Below, piece by piece: positions 10,319-22,068 of a DNA stretch of 64,000 bases. The translations under genes were made by a program, and so were the position numbers. This DNA comes from Phaseolus vulgaris (Eukaryota; Streptophyta; Magnoliopsida; Fabales; Fabaceae), in the NCBI RefSeq assembly GCF_000499845.2, contig NC_023758.2:22433366-22497365 (forward strand), in the 5' to 3' direction. Position 1 is the stretch's first letter, and each line of letters begins with the position of its first letter. The notes beneath the pieces are model-generated. The model was not told the origin of the DNA and did no database searches. It saw nothing but the letters and a program-made list of their open reading frames with translations.

Positions 10319-11406
10319 TGTTGAATCAAGTGTGATCAAAGCTTTGAAGAATCCAAATCCTAGCGTTTGATGGAAGGCTGGAGTTGCTTGAAGTTGCTTA
10401 TGTGTTTTAGAGTAGGATCTAGGGTAGTTTATCTTTGTAATCCACTCTTTGTTGAATCTAAAGCTTAAGTGTTTTCAAATCTTTTAAATTTAAAATGTTT
10501 TTCAAACTAAGTGAAAAACAACCGATTGTTTTATACTTAGGTGTTTTTGAAAAAGTTTGAAAACTGTTTTGGATAGTTGACTTGCTGTCAAACCAAAACA
10601 ACCGATTGATTCGCTCTTTCAACCGATTGTTTGTTTGAAATCCTAACATAAACAGTTTTGTTAGTTAAATGAGCTTTAAATGATTTTATAACTGAATACG
10701 CTCATTCTTTAAATGCTTTGACCAAGATTTGAAAGCTATAAATAGTTTGTTAATGTTTTATAACAAACAACAAGAAAGAAAAAAATATTTGAGTTTTTCA
10801 AAGAACTTTTAAAGATTTGAGTTTTCACTTTAAGCATTGGTTATTCAAGAGAGAAGTGGAATATGATTACATTTGTATTGATTTCAGCTCATTTTGTAAC
10901 AAGTGTAATTCGTTTTAAGAACTTTGTACATTCTGGTGTTGTAAAGTCAAGAAGGGTTGTGTGCTCTTGAGGTTGTCAAGATCAACATTCATGGTGTGTG
11001 TGCTGAGCCAAAGGAAGTGTGTTTCTTGAGGGGATCAAGGTCACTTCTTTGGTGGTGTGTGTATGTAATATGGTTTTGATTACTTAGTGGATTCCCCAGT
11101 GGTTTCTGGGAAACTGGATGTAGCTCTTGGTTTAGGAGTGAACCAGTATAAACTGTTTGTGCATCTCTTTCTTCCTTAAACTCTTTAAATTCAGTTGTTG
11201 TTATTTTTACTGGTATAAACAACCGATTGTTTTTACATAAAAACCGATTGTTTTTCTGGTGCTTTACTGTTTTGAGCTTTGTTTCTTGGCTAACTGAATT
11301 CCTAATCTGGTTTCTTCCAAAGAATTTCATTCTAGCTTAAAAAGTTTGTGAAAACCCCCTTTAAACAATTCACCCCCCCACTAGTTTAAAGCCATACATT
11401 CTAACA
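10319..11406 (+). repeat. 5' LTR of C1
   Basis: 1088 bp, TGTTGAATC to CTAACA, with a TATAAATA box at 10737-10744 and five copies of AACCGATTG. Confidence 0.93.
10737..10744 (+). promoter_or_regulatory. TATA box in C1 5' LTR
   Basis: TATAAATA, conserved at 16070-16077 in the 3' LTR. Confidence 0.6.
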
Positions 11407-11408
11407 AT

Positions 11409-11420
11409 TGGTATAAGAGC
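11409..11420 (+). other. Primer-binding site of C1 (initiator tRNA-Met)
   Basis: TGGTATAAGAGC, one mismatch from the usual plant copia site TGGTATCAGAGC, two bases after the LTR. Confidence 0.85.
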
Positions 11421-11466
11421 TTAGTACTTGAAAAATACTCAAGTTTGATCGTAAAATATTTTTCAA

Positions 11467-12570
11467 ATGGCTGGAAAACTATCTTTTGAGGAAGGTACTT
11501 CAATTAACAAACCACCTTTGTTCTGTGGTTTGAACTATAAGTATTGGGAGGCTAGAATGAAAATCTTTGTTGAATCCATTGATTAAGGAATTTGGGTTGC
11601 AATTGAAAATAGCCATTTCATTCCAAAGTTTAAAAAGAATGGATCTTTTATTAAAAACCTTGGTCCTAATGGACCAATGAAGAATGTAAGTTGGAAAAGC
11701 TTGATTGTATTGCCCAAAACATAATAGCTTATGCATTGGATTCTAATGAATTTTTCAGGATATCAGAATGCAAATCTGCTAAGGAAATGTGGAACATACT
11801 CAAAGCTACTCATGGGAACATCACTGAATCAAAGGAAGCAAAGACAAGAAGTCAAGAAAGAAGAAAAAGGAGGCAAAATTGAAAAAGCCTCATCCTCTGC
11901 TTCATGGCCAAAAAGGAAAATGATTCAAGCAATGTAAGTTCCTCTAATTTTTCAAATGCTGAAAATTACAGTCAATTGCTTCAAGCTTTTCAAGAAACAC
12001 ATGAAGAAGTTAACCGATTGGCTCTCTTGAACAACCAGTTAAAGGGAATGAACAACTGGCTTGAAAACAAAGTCAAAACACTGGAAGAAGAACTGGAAAA
12101 TTCAAAAATAGATTTTGAAAACCTTGAAATCCTTTACAAAAACTCTTCTTGCAAATGTGACACTCTTATTTGTGAAAATTGTGAAAATCTTGAAAAGAAA
12201 GTTCATTATCTTGTTAAAATTGTGGATAAGCTTTCAAAAAGTCAATCCACTTTGAGAATGTCTTGGCATCTCAAAATTGTGTTTTTGGAAAAGCAGGATT
12301 AGGTTTCTATCCACAGAACAAGCAAGACAAATTTTCAAATTCATTTTCGAAACTGCCAGAAAAACAATCGATTGATCTGTCGAAACAACCTGTTGTTACA
12401 TGCTTTTATTGCATGAAAAGAGGCCATTATGTTAGATTCTATAAAATAAGGAAATATGTTGTTCCTAGAGGTTTCATGAAGTGGATTCCCAAATGTTGTG
12501 AAGTTTCAAATGATGAATGTAAACCAATTGGACTCACATTCATAAGGGGACCAAATCTTTGCACTTAAAA
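11467..12570 (+). pseudogene. gag of C1
   Basis: Starts with MAGKLSFEEGTSINKPPLF, the usual copia gag opening (target-binding segment with YKYWEARMKIF). Stops and frameshifts occur from codon ~40 on (first stop near 11583). A coiled-coil segment follows (11960-12110), then a CCHC knuckle (CFYCMKRGHYVRFY, about 12401-12442, with the last Cys of the knuckle replaced by Tyr). Compare the better preserved gag of C2 at 42736-44412. It cannot produce capsid. Confidence 0.85.
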
Positions 12571-12599
12571 ATCTACTTTGTAGGAAACTTTGAAGGAAA

Positions 12600-15500
12600 G
12601 CATGCAGTAATGATATCTGGAGAGTGGCTGCTCAAAACACATGACTGGAGATAAATCAAAGTTTGTAAGCATCACCTTTAAATAAGAAGGACATGTAACA
12701 TATGGAGACAACAACAAGGGAAGAATTCTTGGAAGAGGCTCTATAGGAGACAAGGATATCTTGATCATCCATGATGTTTTATTTGTAGAAGGCTTAAAAC
12801 ACAACTTGCTAAGCATTAGTCAACTGTGTAACAAAGGATATCAAGTGATCTTCAAGACAAACTCATGTGAAATTTGTCTTCCCAACTCAAAAGAGGTAAT
12901 GTTGATTGGTAAGAGAATCAATAATGTCTATCTCTTGGATATCTCTTCTCCTTATTCTATTGGTTGCCTTCTTTCTAAGCATGATGAGTCTTGGCTATGG
13001 CATAGAAGAATTGCTCACATTCACATGAATCACTTAAACAAATTAATCTCAAAAGATCTTGTGATTGGGCTGCCCAAGCTCAAGTTTGAGAAGGACCACA
13101 TTTGTGAAGCATGTCAAAAGGGGAAACAAGTTAAAAACTCTTTCAAAATAAAAAATGTTGTTTCTTCTTTAAAACCTCTTAAGCTACTTCACATGAATCT
13201 CTTTGGACCTTCAAGAACCATGAGTCTTGGTGGCAACTATTATGCCCTTGTTATTGTGGATGACTTTTCTAGGTACACATGGACTCTCTTCTTGGAATAA
13301 AAAAGTGATGCCTTATGTGCCTTCAAGAAGCTTGCTAGAAGGTTGCAAAATACAAAGAATAACAACATTGGCTCAATAAGAAGTGATCATGGAGGAGAAT
13401 TTCAAAATGAAAAATTCAGCAAATTCTGTGAGAAGATGGGTATTCTGCACAACTTCTCTACTCCAAGAAAACAGAATGGTGTAGTGGAAAGGAAGAACAG
13501 ATCCTTGAAGAATTAGCAAGAACAATGCTAAGTGAATCTTCTCTACCCAAGTATTTTTGGGTTGATGTTGTTAGCACCTCTTGCTATGTGATGAATAGAG
13601 TGCTAATAAGGCCAATCTTGAAGAAGACTCCCTATTAACTCTTCAATGGAAGGAAACCACACATCTTTCATCTTAGAGTATTTGGTTGCAGTTGTTTTGT
13701 TCTAAACAATGGAAAGGAAAACCTAGGGAAATTTGATGAAAAAGCTGATCATGGAATCTTTATTGGCTATTCCCTAAATAGTCATGCATATAGGATCTAC
13801 AACAAGAGGCTAATGACTGTAGAAGAGTTTGTTCATGTGGTCTTTGATGAAGTTGATCGCAAAAGCATTCAAGTCTCAAAGAACAGCACTGAAGAGGATG
13901 AGCAGAACATCAATTTGGAGAAGTTGGACTACTATGTAGAAAAACATTCGGTTGAATGCTTGAAACAACCGATTGAAATTATGCAACAAAGTGAGTTACC
14001 CAAAGAATGGAGGATCCTTAGAGATCTGTCAGTGGAGAACATCATTGGGTAGATAAAGGGGGGTGTTTCTACACGTAGCTCTATCTCAAACTTCTGCAGG
14101 CACACTGCTTTTGTCTCTCAAATTGAACCAAAGTCTATTGAAAAAGCTCTCAAGGATGAAAAGTGGGTTGAACCTATGCATGAAGAGCTGAATCAGGTTG
14201 CTAGGAATGAGGTATGGTTTCTTGTCCCTAAAACAGCTGAGATGAACATCATTGGATCAAAATGGGTCTTCAGGAACAAACTGAATGAGGATGGAATGAT
14301 CACAAGAAACAAGGAAAAGCTAGTTTCCAAAGGATACAATCAAGAGGAAGGGATTGACTATGGGGAAACCTTTGCTCCTGTTGCAAGATTGGAGGCTGTG
14401 AGGTTGCTGCTGGCTTTTGCATGTATGAGTGGATATAAACTCCCTCAAATGGATGTAAAAAGTGTTTTTTCTCAATGGCTACATCAATGAGAAAGTATAT
14501 GTGGATCATCCACCGGGCTTTGAAGATCATCAACACCCTAAACATGTCTTTAAGACTGAAAAAGGCATTGTATGGGCTTAAGCAAGCTCCAAGGCAGTGG
14601 TATGAGAGGCTTATCAACTTCCTTTTGCCACATGGTTATGAAAGAGGAATGATTGACCAGACTCTCTTCATCAAGAAGTCAAATTCTGAAATTATCCTTG
14701 TGCAAATCTATGTTGATGACATCATCTTTAGTGCTACACAAGATAGTTTGTGTGAATAATTTGTGGCAGCTATGAAATATGAGTTTGAAATGTCTATGAT
14801 GGGGAAACTTTCTTTCTTTCTTGGATTGCAGGTCAAGCAAACAAAGGATGGAATCTTTTTATGCCAATCAAAGTATTGCAAAGAAATTCTCAAGAAGTTT
14901 GAAATGGAAAGTTGCAAGGAAGCAAGCAAACCTATGCCTTCAAGTTGTTATATGGATGCAGATGCTGCTGGAAAAGGGGTAGATCAAACAAAATATAGAG
15001 GTTTGATTGGTTCATTGCTCTATCTCACAACAAGTAGACCATATATAATGTTTGCGGTATGTCTTTGTGCAAGATATCAAACAAATCCAAAGGAATCCCA
15101 CTTCAAAGCTGCAAAGAGTATTCTGAAATATCTCAAAGGAACAGCAAATATTGATCTATGGTATCCCTTTCACTCTCCTATACATTTAATTGGCTATTCA
15201 AATTCTGATTTTGTAGGGTGTAAGTTGGACAGAAAAAGCACAAGTGGTACTTGTCACCTTCTTGGTTCAAGTCTCATTTCATGGCATAGTAAGAAGCAAG
15301 CTTGTGTGGCTCTTTCTACTGCAGAGGTTGAATACATTGTTGCTGGAAGCTGTTGTGCACAAATTCTCTGGCTTAAACAACAACTTGCAAATTTTGGATT
15401 GAAGATTAGCAAGGTCCCTTTGATGTGTGACAACACAAGTGCCATAAATCTTACAAAAAATCATATTTAGCACTCAAGAACTAAGCACATTGAGATCCGC

Positions 15501-15600
15501 CATCATTTCATAAGGGATCATGTAAACAATGGAGACTGTGAAGTGAAGTTCATTGAGACAAAACTGCTTCAGATTCAATCAAGTCCAACACAAGCAACCA
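12600..15600 (+). pseudogene. pol of C1 (protease, integrase, RT, RNase H)
   Basis: Domains in order: protease start (12619-12660), where the active-site motif reads LESG instead of the LDSG of C2 and C3; pre-integrase zinc region (HRRIAHIHMNH, about 13000-13040); and integrase core (12940-13560). A linker and RT (14176-14760, with YVDDII at 14709-14726) and RNase H (STAEVEYIVAGSCC, about 15317-15360) follow. At least six frame changes or stops break it, for example after TWTLFLE at 13300 and in the RT near 14475. RT and RNase H motifs remain recognisable, but the protease Asp is lost. Confidence 0.9.
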
Positions 15601-15630
15601 AGGATTTGTCTTCATCAAATAGGAGGAGAT

Positions 15631-16717
15631 TGTTGAATCAAGTGTGATCAAAGCTTTGAAGAATCCAAATCCTAGCGTTTGATGGAAGGCTGGAGTTGCT
15701 TGAAGTTGTTGATGTGTTTTAGAGTAGGATCTAGGGTAGTTTATCTTTGTAATCCACTCTTTGTTGAATCTAAAGCTTAAGTGTTTTCAAATCTTTTAAG
15801 TTTAAAATGTTTTTCAAACTAAGTGAAAAACAACCTGTTGTTTTGTCGAAACAACCGATTGTTTTATACTTAGGTGTTTTTGAAAAAGTTTGAAAACTGT
15901 TTTGGATAGTTGACTTGCTGTCAAACCAAAACAACCGATTGATTTTCTCTTTCAACCGATTGTTTGTTTGAAATCCTAACATAAACAATTTTGTTATTTA
16001 AGTGAGCTTTAAATGATTTTATAACTGAATACGCTCCTTCTTTAAATACTTTGACCAAGATTTGAAAGCTATAAATAGTTTGTTAATGTTTTATAACAAA
16101 CAACAAGAAAGAAAAACATATTTGAGTTTTTCAAAGAACTTTTAAAGATTTGAGTTTTCACTTTGAGCATTGGTTATTCAAGAGAGAAGTGGAATATGAT
16201 TACATCTGTATTGATTTCAGTTCATTTTGTAACAAGTGTAATTCGTTCTAAGAACTTTGTACATTCTGGTGTTGTAAAGTCAAGAAGGGTTGTGTGCTCT
16301 TGAGGTTGTCAAGATCAACATTCATGGTGTGTGTGCTGAGCCAAAGGAAGTGTGTTTCTTGAGGGGATCAAGGTCACTTCTTTAGTGGTGTGTGTATGTA
16401 ATCTGGTTTTGATTACTTAGTGGATTCCCCAGTGGTTTCTGGGAAACTGGATGTAGCTCTTGGTTTAAGAGTGAACCAGTATAAACTGTTTGTGCATCTC
16501 TTTCTTCCTTAAACTCTTTAAATTCAGTTGTTGTTATTTTTACTGGTATAAACAACCGATTGTTTTTCTGGTGCTTTACTGTTTTGAGCTTTGTTTCTTG
16601 GCTAATTGAATTCTTAATCTGGTTTCTTCCAAAGAATTTCATTCTAGCTTAAAAAGTTTGTGAAAACCCCCTTTAAACAATTCACCCCCCTCTAGTTTAA
16701 TGCCATACATTCTAATA
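15631..16717 (+). repeat. 3' LTR of C1
   Basis: 1087 bp, aligned to 10319-11406. It keeps a 21-bp AACCTG-type unit lost from the 5' copy and lacks a 21-bp AACCGATTG unit present there. Confidence 0.93.
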
Positions 16718-16722
16718 GATCC

Positions 16723-17249
16723 TTGTGGAGATGTCTCTCTCTTTTTAGGACAGTCCACCAATACATAGCATTCCCTTGGAAACTTAAGGTAGCTAGGGGT
16801 ACTTTCCTCTCCTCACTAACATGGTAGCAAGCAAAAAGTTGTTCTACTTTCATTTCCCAATCTAGATATGTTTCAACATTTTTCTTTCCATAAAAATGAG
16901 ATAGGTCTACCCTAGTCTCTTTGTGGCTCTCTCTTATAGTTCTTCTAGGTGGAGGTTGATAATAATCGTTAACTCTCAGACTCCCCTCAGCATGTGAGTC
17001 ACTCGACCTAGAACTAGATGCATGTGATTTTTTTAAGTTTCTAATGTATTCATCCTTTTCTTTCACAATTTTCAACTCCTCTTCTAAAATAGCAAGATGA
17101 ACATCCCTTCTTTTTTTATCTTCTATGATTTGGGCCTCATGTTGCAATTGTCTATGTGATAGTGATTGAAAGTCTTTGGCTAATTGTTTTAAAAGAGATT
17201 TTATAGACTTTCTATCACTTTCACTTGGACTAGAAGAATGAGAAGACAT
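16723..17249 (-). pseudogene. gag N-terminus of G3
   Basis: Begins at 17249 with MSSHSSSPSESDRKSIKSLL, followed by a charged coiled-coil segment and the capsid start (HFYGKKNVETYLDWE, FQGNAMYWWTVLK). It stops at the C1 insertion site and continues at 10313. This supplies the gag start missing in G2. Confidence 0.88.
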
Positions 17250-18430
17250 GTTGAAAGTTATGTGTTAGAAGCAATTTACCAAAAATAAGATAGGTGGAGT
17301 ACCGTAGGTAGATTTCCAGGAAAGGGAGGTAGATCCCTTAGATCATTTAAGTACCAAGCCTTTCCTTGCCAGATTCTATTCCTTAATACTATCACAAACC
17401 TTTCTCTAAGTAATTCACTTAGAGCATAATCAAAGATGAAAACAAAGTTTTATGCAAGAAAACAATGTAAAGCAATAAAACACACAAGAAATTGTTATCT
17501 AGAAAGCTTTAAAACTAGTCGAATCCTAAGTTGAGGCTTCTTGGCACTTTGGAACCTTGAAGAAACACTTACCGACTAAAGCGTATTAATCCACTAATTA
17601 ATCAAAGTTCTTGCAAATTACAACTCAAAGAAATACAATGAAATTAGGTCAACAATTTTTTTTTAAAGTCCTATTCTATTCAATGCACTCCTTCACTTGT
17701 AGTTCCTTTGTGTATATTTGTGTATTTTTCAAGTGTGGTTGATGATGTCCCTTGCTTTGTCTCCTTAGGTTATTCAACCTTGAATCTTTAATCCAGCTCC
17801 CTTTTAGTGATATAGCTTTCACCAAAACAAAATTTTAGCTCCACTACTCACCAAAACACTTTTTAGGTAAATTCCACCTAAGAGAGGTCAAACAAGTTTT
17901 AAAGCAACAAAACTCAAATTTAAAAATAAAAAACTACTGCAAATGGAGTTGATATTTGACAAGACTTGAAAGAGTATTCAATAAAATTGACAAGCAAAAA
18001 ATTAAGGCACACAAGAAAAGGTAGCACACAAAGTGGAATCCTAGTGAATGGAACTAGAATAGATGAATAAAACCAAAACAACACTACAAAAAAATTTTAT
18101 GCAAATTTTTCACAACTTCCAAAATTTGTGCTGGACAAAATACTTCAAAATTGAGCTTGAAATTTTAACCACATAAACTTCAATGTTTTATCTCAAAATA
18201 GGCATTGGAATTTCACCAAAACAGTGAGCCAAATAATTGTAGTATTTTTTCAAGATCACTGCCGCATCACCGTTTTTCCAGAGTCAGAATTTTTGCACTC
18301 TGTTCGTATTTCATTTATCATTTTTTTGTTAAGCAATTTACTCATAAGTAACTAATCGCATCAACTCACGGCGATTAGGTTCATTAAGCTAGCTATTTTC
18401 AACTCACACTCACAATGACCGAAAGAAAAG
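17250..18430 (-). other. Leader of G3 and boundary with element A
   Basis: About 1.2 kb without coding potential, upstream of the G3 gag. I see no LTR, primer site or TATA-box pair, although a 5' LTR should lie here. The right edge, where A-type sequence (the 3' end of the antisense ORF) begins, is somewhere near 18400-18480. Confidence 0.5.
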
Positions 18431-18556
18431 ACTTGTGCTAATTACTGAAAGTGAAAATGACCGATTCTATTCATCAACAGAAGGTGACGGCCACACCCCG
18501 GCCTCAAGGGAACAAAACGAACTAAAGAGAAAACCTAAAAGCCTAAGCTCTAGTCT

Positions 18557-20304
18557 TCAACATCCTCGCTCGGGAGCAGGCTGGTCGGCACTCTGCAAGT
18601 TTAGGACCTCGTCTGCGGGGACCAGTCGACCATTAAAGACCTCCATCTCTTGGTCAAATTGACCAGAGGGTGGAGGCCCACCGTACAACACCCCAACCTG
18701 CCGGACGACCAGGTCGAAGCTCTGAGTAATCAAGACCATGGTGTCCTCCATGGTCTTCAGCACCTCGGCCTCTGCCGCCTCCTTCCCTTGGCGCAAAGAA
18801 GCGACCTCCCCCTCCAGAGAGGCCTCCTTACGTTCAGCCTCCTCCAAGGCCTTCCTCAGCTGGGCATTCTTAGCCACCCTCTCGACGTTCATCCACCCTG
18901 GTCACACCAAGCTCGAGCTTAGCAGCTTGTGAACACAGCTTTTTCTCATAAGTTGTGTTGGCCTCAACGACCTGCTTCAGGTTGCTGAACGCCTCCTGAA
19001 GTTGATTTACGAGGCGCGACAACTCCTCTACGTACCGCCTGCGGACCTTCGTCCCCCGGCAGGTCAGTATCAGGCCCTGACACATCATCTCGACGCCGCT
19101 GTCGAGAAGATCGTCCTCGGGGACCGACCCGATAAGCTCTTCAAGGTTGGAGGGCAGCTTGAAGTTCATTTCCCTTGTAAACACATGAGTCACCCCCTAA
19201 CAGTGGCAGGGACGACTCCTGGACGGCCGCCACAGGCATGGCGACCGCTGTTGGAATGGGCCGGTTGAACTCATCGGTTGGTGGGGAGCCGGCATGGACA
19301 GGCACTCGGCTCGGAGGGGGGGATCGACATCTCACCTGACACTCGATAGGTTCAGGCGGTGTTGCCACCCTCCCTAGTCCTTTTCTTGGGGTTCTTTGAT
19401 GAAGAACCCACTCGGGCGGTATCGGCGGGAGGGGGCTCGGTGCCAACAACCCCCCTCATCTCCTTCAACTTGTCTTTGAACATCGTCAACATACCGACCG
19501 CTTGCGGTATCTCTCTCTTGGCGATTACTGCAACAAAACACAAGACGTTAATCACTAGCATAAGGTGAACGACCGAAGGTTTAAAACAATTCAAACATAC
19601 CCTCAAAGGCCACTTCGCGATTGGTCTCTGTGTACAATGACATCAGTGGTCGAGCGGGGAGCTTCCTCGGAAGGCTATTAAACAAAGCATAAATCTCCCG
19701 CTCGCCATCACTTGGATTGGCCGGACGTGACCAATCCTTTATCTTAGTAGGACTCGTCTAAAACAAGGGAAACCTTGGATGGCCGACCGTGTAAAAAAAG
19801 TAAGACGTACCTGCTGGCTCCACGAACACCTGAAAGAACTTTTCTTTAAAGTTCTTGCAAGAGGTCGTGAAAGCCTTAAACAGGACGCTACCCGCCCGAA
19901 TGACCAAGGAGTCTCAGTCGACCAACTCAGAGGGGTGAGAAGCATAAAAGTGAAGGAAGCAGGAAGGAAGAGGACACCCAAAATGTCTAGCATACTAGGT
20001 GGAAAGCCTGCATGGATACCCACGTATTCGGGTGCAGCTGACTCAGCGCCACGTTAACCGCCTGAAGGACGCTCACCGTGAACGTGTAGAAGGGAAGTGA
20101 CACGTGTAAATCTGAAAAAAGATAGTTGTACATGAAGAAGAAGGGGGGTTCGGTTGATGACCGTTCCCTATACACACGGTCGTCCAGCGAACAAGGGCCG
20201 AACGACAATAAGGAGTCCTCGGTCGAAGCCTTCAAGATTGAAACCTTATTCAAAAAATTAGTCACTGAGACGTTCGTATGGAACACGGACGCGATCTCAC
20301 ACAC
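18557..20304 (-). pseudogene. Antisense cargo ORF of element A
   Basis: Antisense to A, reading from near its 3' LTR inwards. The first part (19987-20304) contains EPPFFFMYNYLFSDLHVSLPF and VNVALSQLHPNTW, which match the plus-strand ORF of element B (EPFFFLYTTVFKRLRICLPF and VNVAPAQLHPNSG, 46690-46815). I recall this as the domain called 'putative gypsy-type transposon' protein (Pfam Transposase_28), a name that does not prove a transposase. Further pieces (19739-20023, 19352-19606, 19141-19449, 18870-19193) lie in different frames, partly because of introns. The C-terminal segment (18557-18892) is a glutamate/alanine-rich coiled coil. Exon structure is not resolved here. Frames are open over 60-110 codons each, but I cannot show one intact protein. 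Confidence 0.6.
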
Positions 20305-20902
20305 CTTGGGATCGACCTAGGCAGGGCCCCGTGAGGACGCGGTTGCTCAGATGAGCTCGACCGGTCTGACGCGTTACCAGCGTCATCACCCCTCACTTCC
20401 TCCACCTGTGGGGCAATGGTTTAAATTGCCCCGACCAAGATGACTCTGTTGGAAGAGGAAGTGGAAGAAGATGAGGAAGAGGAAGAGGACGAGCAAGAAG
20501 GAGGTACGGGAAGACGGGACCGGGCAGGAGAAGAAGAAGATGTAGGACGCGAGTGGGTAGACACGACTAACCTTAAGACGAACGAGGAATGCAACAAATA
20601 TTGCTCGGAGCTGTTCGGGTGTCGAAACTCAATGGATATCAAAACGCGTGAGAAGCCACAGTTCCCAACCCCTATTTATAACTCGAAGATGTCTTGGAAT
20701 CCCAAACGTAACAAGATCTCAACCGTTGATCTGCCTGATCCAATAGTCCATGTCGCTTGGCGTCCAAAAAACCCCCTCATAAATGCACGTCACATCAACC
20801 GCTCAAGCGTCGCTTCCAGTCACCTCACCCATCATTACACCACCGACCGAAGCCCAACGCTCATACTCTTCGGTTGTACCAACTCTCGAGCCTGGTAGCA
20901 AG
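20305..20902. other. Upstream region of the A antisense ORF
   Basis: GC-rich and purine-biased, including a GAA/GAG-rich block (20450-20545) that on the minus strand encodes a serine run. It may hold the antisense ORF's N-terminus or promoter. No independent gene is supported. Confidence 0.4.
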
Positions 20903-21353
20903 TGTACCGGTACGACCGGACGACTCAGTGAGTTAGTCAGCACTCAAACCAGTTAACCACCTAACCATAGTGAGAAGGTCACATGACAACACGTAACCGA
21001 CCGATCCTTGGTGACGAGCCATGGGTTGACTAAGTCAGTAGGGTTAATCCACAATTAAGGGTTGTTTAGTGCAACCCTAAACACGAACCAACCTCAATGA
21101 AGACCCATTAAGGTAATATAAATAACACATATTCCAAGAGAAAGGTACGTCATTATCTACAGTACTCTAACACCCGAGTGCTGACACCCTAACTGACTTG
21201 AGCGTTGGAGTGCCTTTTGCAGGTACCACCCTCGCTTGTGGAGCTAGACGATCAAGAGAAGGAAGGCGAAGCAGGAAGCTTGGAGCATCAGTGGCCGACC
21301 GAAGGTAGAGGCAGGAGGAATCGTTCTCTAGACCCTAAACCCGTTCGAGAACA
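20903..21353 (+). repeat. 3' LTR of A
   Basis: Right end ...CGAGAACA at 21353, matched to 6167. The left end (TGTACC at about 20903) is my estimate, because the 5' copy is truncated. The TATA box is at 21117-21124. The five bases after it, TAGAG, are the expected TSD. Confidence 0.75.
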
Positions 21354-22009
21354 TAGAGTTTAATTAAATTTAAGTTTTTCTTTTTTTAATATCAATATTA
21401 TTAATAATTTATCTTAATCGACAGTAATTTAACTTATTGAATCATTCATTATTAATTCTTTTATATTCTAATGTTTAATATTATTCATATAGATGTTTAA
21501 TATTATTCACATATACCTTCGTATTTTTTATGAAATAGGTAAAGATATAATATGATAAGAAGGAATGAGATATATATTTTGTTATTTTTCTTTGTAATAT
21601 GTGGATTTACAACTGGTGCAAATATTTATAATATTAGTAAGACAATTATAAGGACCTGATTGTGTTTTGAGTTATAAATATAAACAGGACTTTAATTAAT
21701 ATGTTATATAAATGTAATTATTTTATTTTTATTTTACATGGTAATAGAAAGTGATTTTGCTATCAATATTAAAAATTAAATTTTAAACATAAATAAATAT
21801 TATAAAATTAACTCACGAAGTTTACATATTTATTTATTTATTTATATTTTGAGATCTCCGTCAAAATACATAATTCATTCAGAATTTATAAGAAAAAACT
21901 TTGTTCGATTGTCGCTCTTAATGAATTATAGTTATATGCATGGTGTGGGGGTGATGGTAATGAAGTTTGTGAGTGTGAAGTGTGTGAGTGTGAAGCATGT
22001 GAATAAATA

Positions 22010-22033
22010 AATATATATATATATATATTATTC

Positions 22034-22068
<35 letters not shown>
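22010..22068. repeat. AT and TTA microsatellites
   Basis: Runs of TA dinucleotides followed by about ten ATT/TTA trinucleotides. Confidence 0.9.

Larger units (their letters stand above)
10319..16717 (+). mobile_element. Complete Ty1/copia element C1
   Basis: Forward element of 6399 bp with LTRs 10319-11406 and 15631-16717 and TSD GATCC (10314-10318 and 16718-16722). It has a primer site at 11409-11420 and a purine tract AGGAGGAGAT at 15621-15630. By eye the LTRs differ at roughly two dozen positions plus two 21-bp indels, so insertion is fairly recent. The final LTR dinucleotide CA has become TA in the 3' copy. All internal genes are broken. The protein order (protease, integrase, RT, RNase H) is that of Ty1/copia. 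Confidence 0.93.
6238..18430 (-). mobile_element. Ty3/gypsy element G3, split by S1 and C1
   Basis: Reverse-oriented gypsy element inserted 50 bp after the primer site of A. Left to right on the plus strand: 3' LTR (6238-6913), truncated pol (6914 to about 8690), gag (about 8690-8880, 9904-10313 and 16723-17249), leader (17250 to about 18430). Joining across S1 and C1 restores gag order. I could not find its 5' LTR or primer site at the right end, nor the partner of the possible TSD GCATG (6233-6237), so the right boundary is approximate and a deletion is likely there. Confidence 0.8.
5750..21353 (+). mobile_element. LTR element A (tRNA-Lys primed, antisense ORF cargo), heavily interrupted
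   Basis: Forward-oriented element recognised by two related LTRs (5750-6167, truncated on the left by the TRIM, and about 20903-21353) and by an exact tRNA-Lys primer site at 6170-6187. Its own internal DNA is only 6188-6237 plus about 18430-20902; the remainder between is G3 with its own insertions. That internal DNA carries no gag or pol, only an antisense ORF region. It is thus a non-autonomous, LARD-like element, related to B by primer site and by the cargo ORF. Confidence 0.75.

Noticed and set aside
20440..20898. Plus-strand acidic open frame (Glu/Asp run) at the end of element A
   Set aside because: It is the complement of a serine-rich low-complexity stretch belonging to the antisense ORF region; the repeat itself keeps the frame open.
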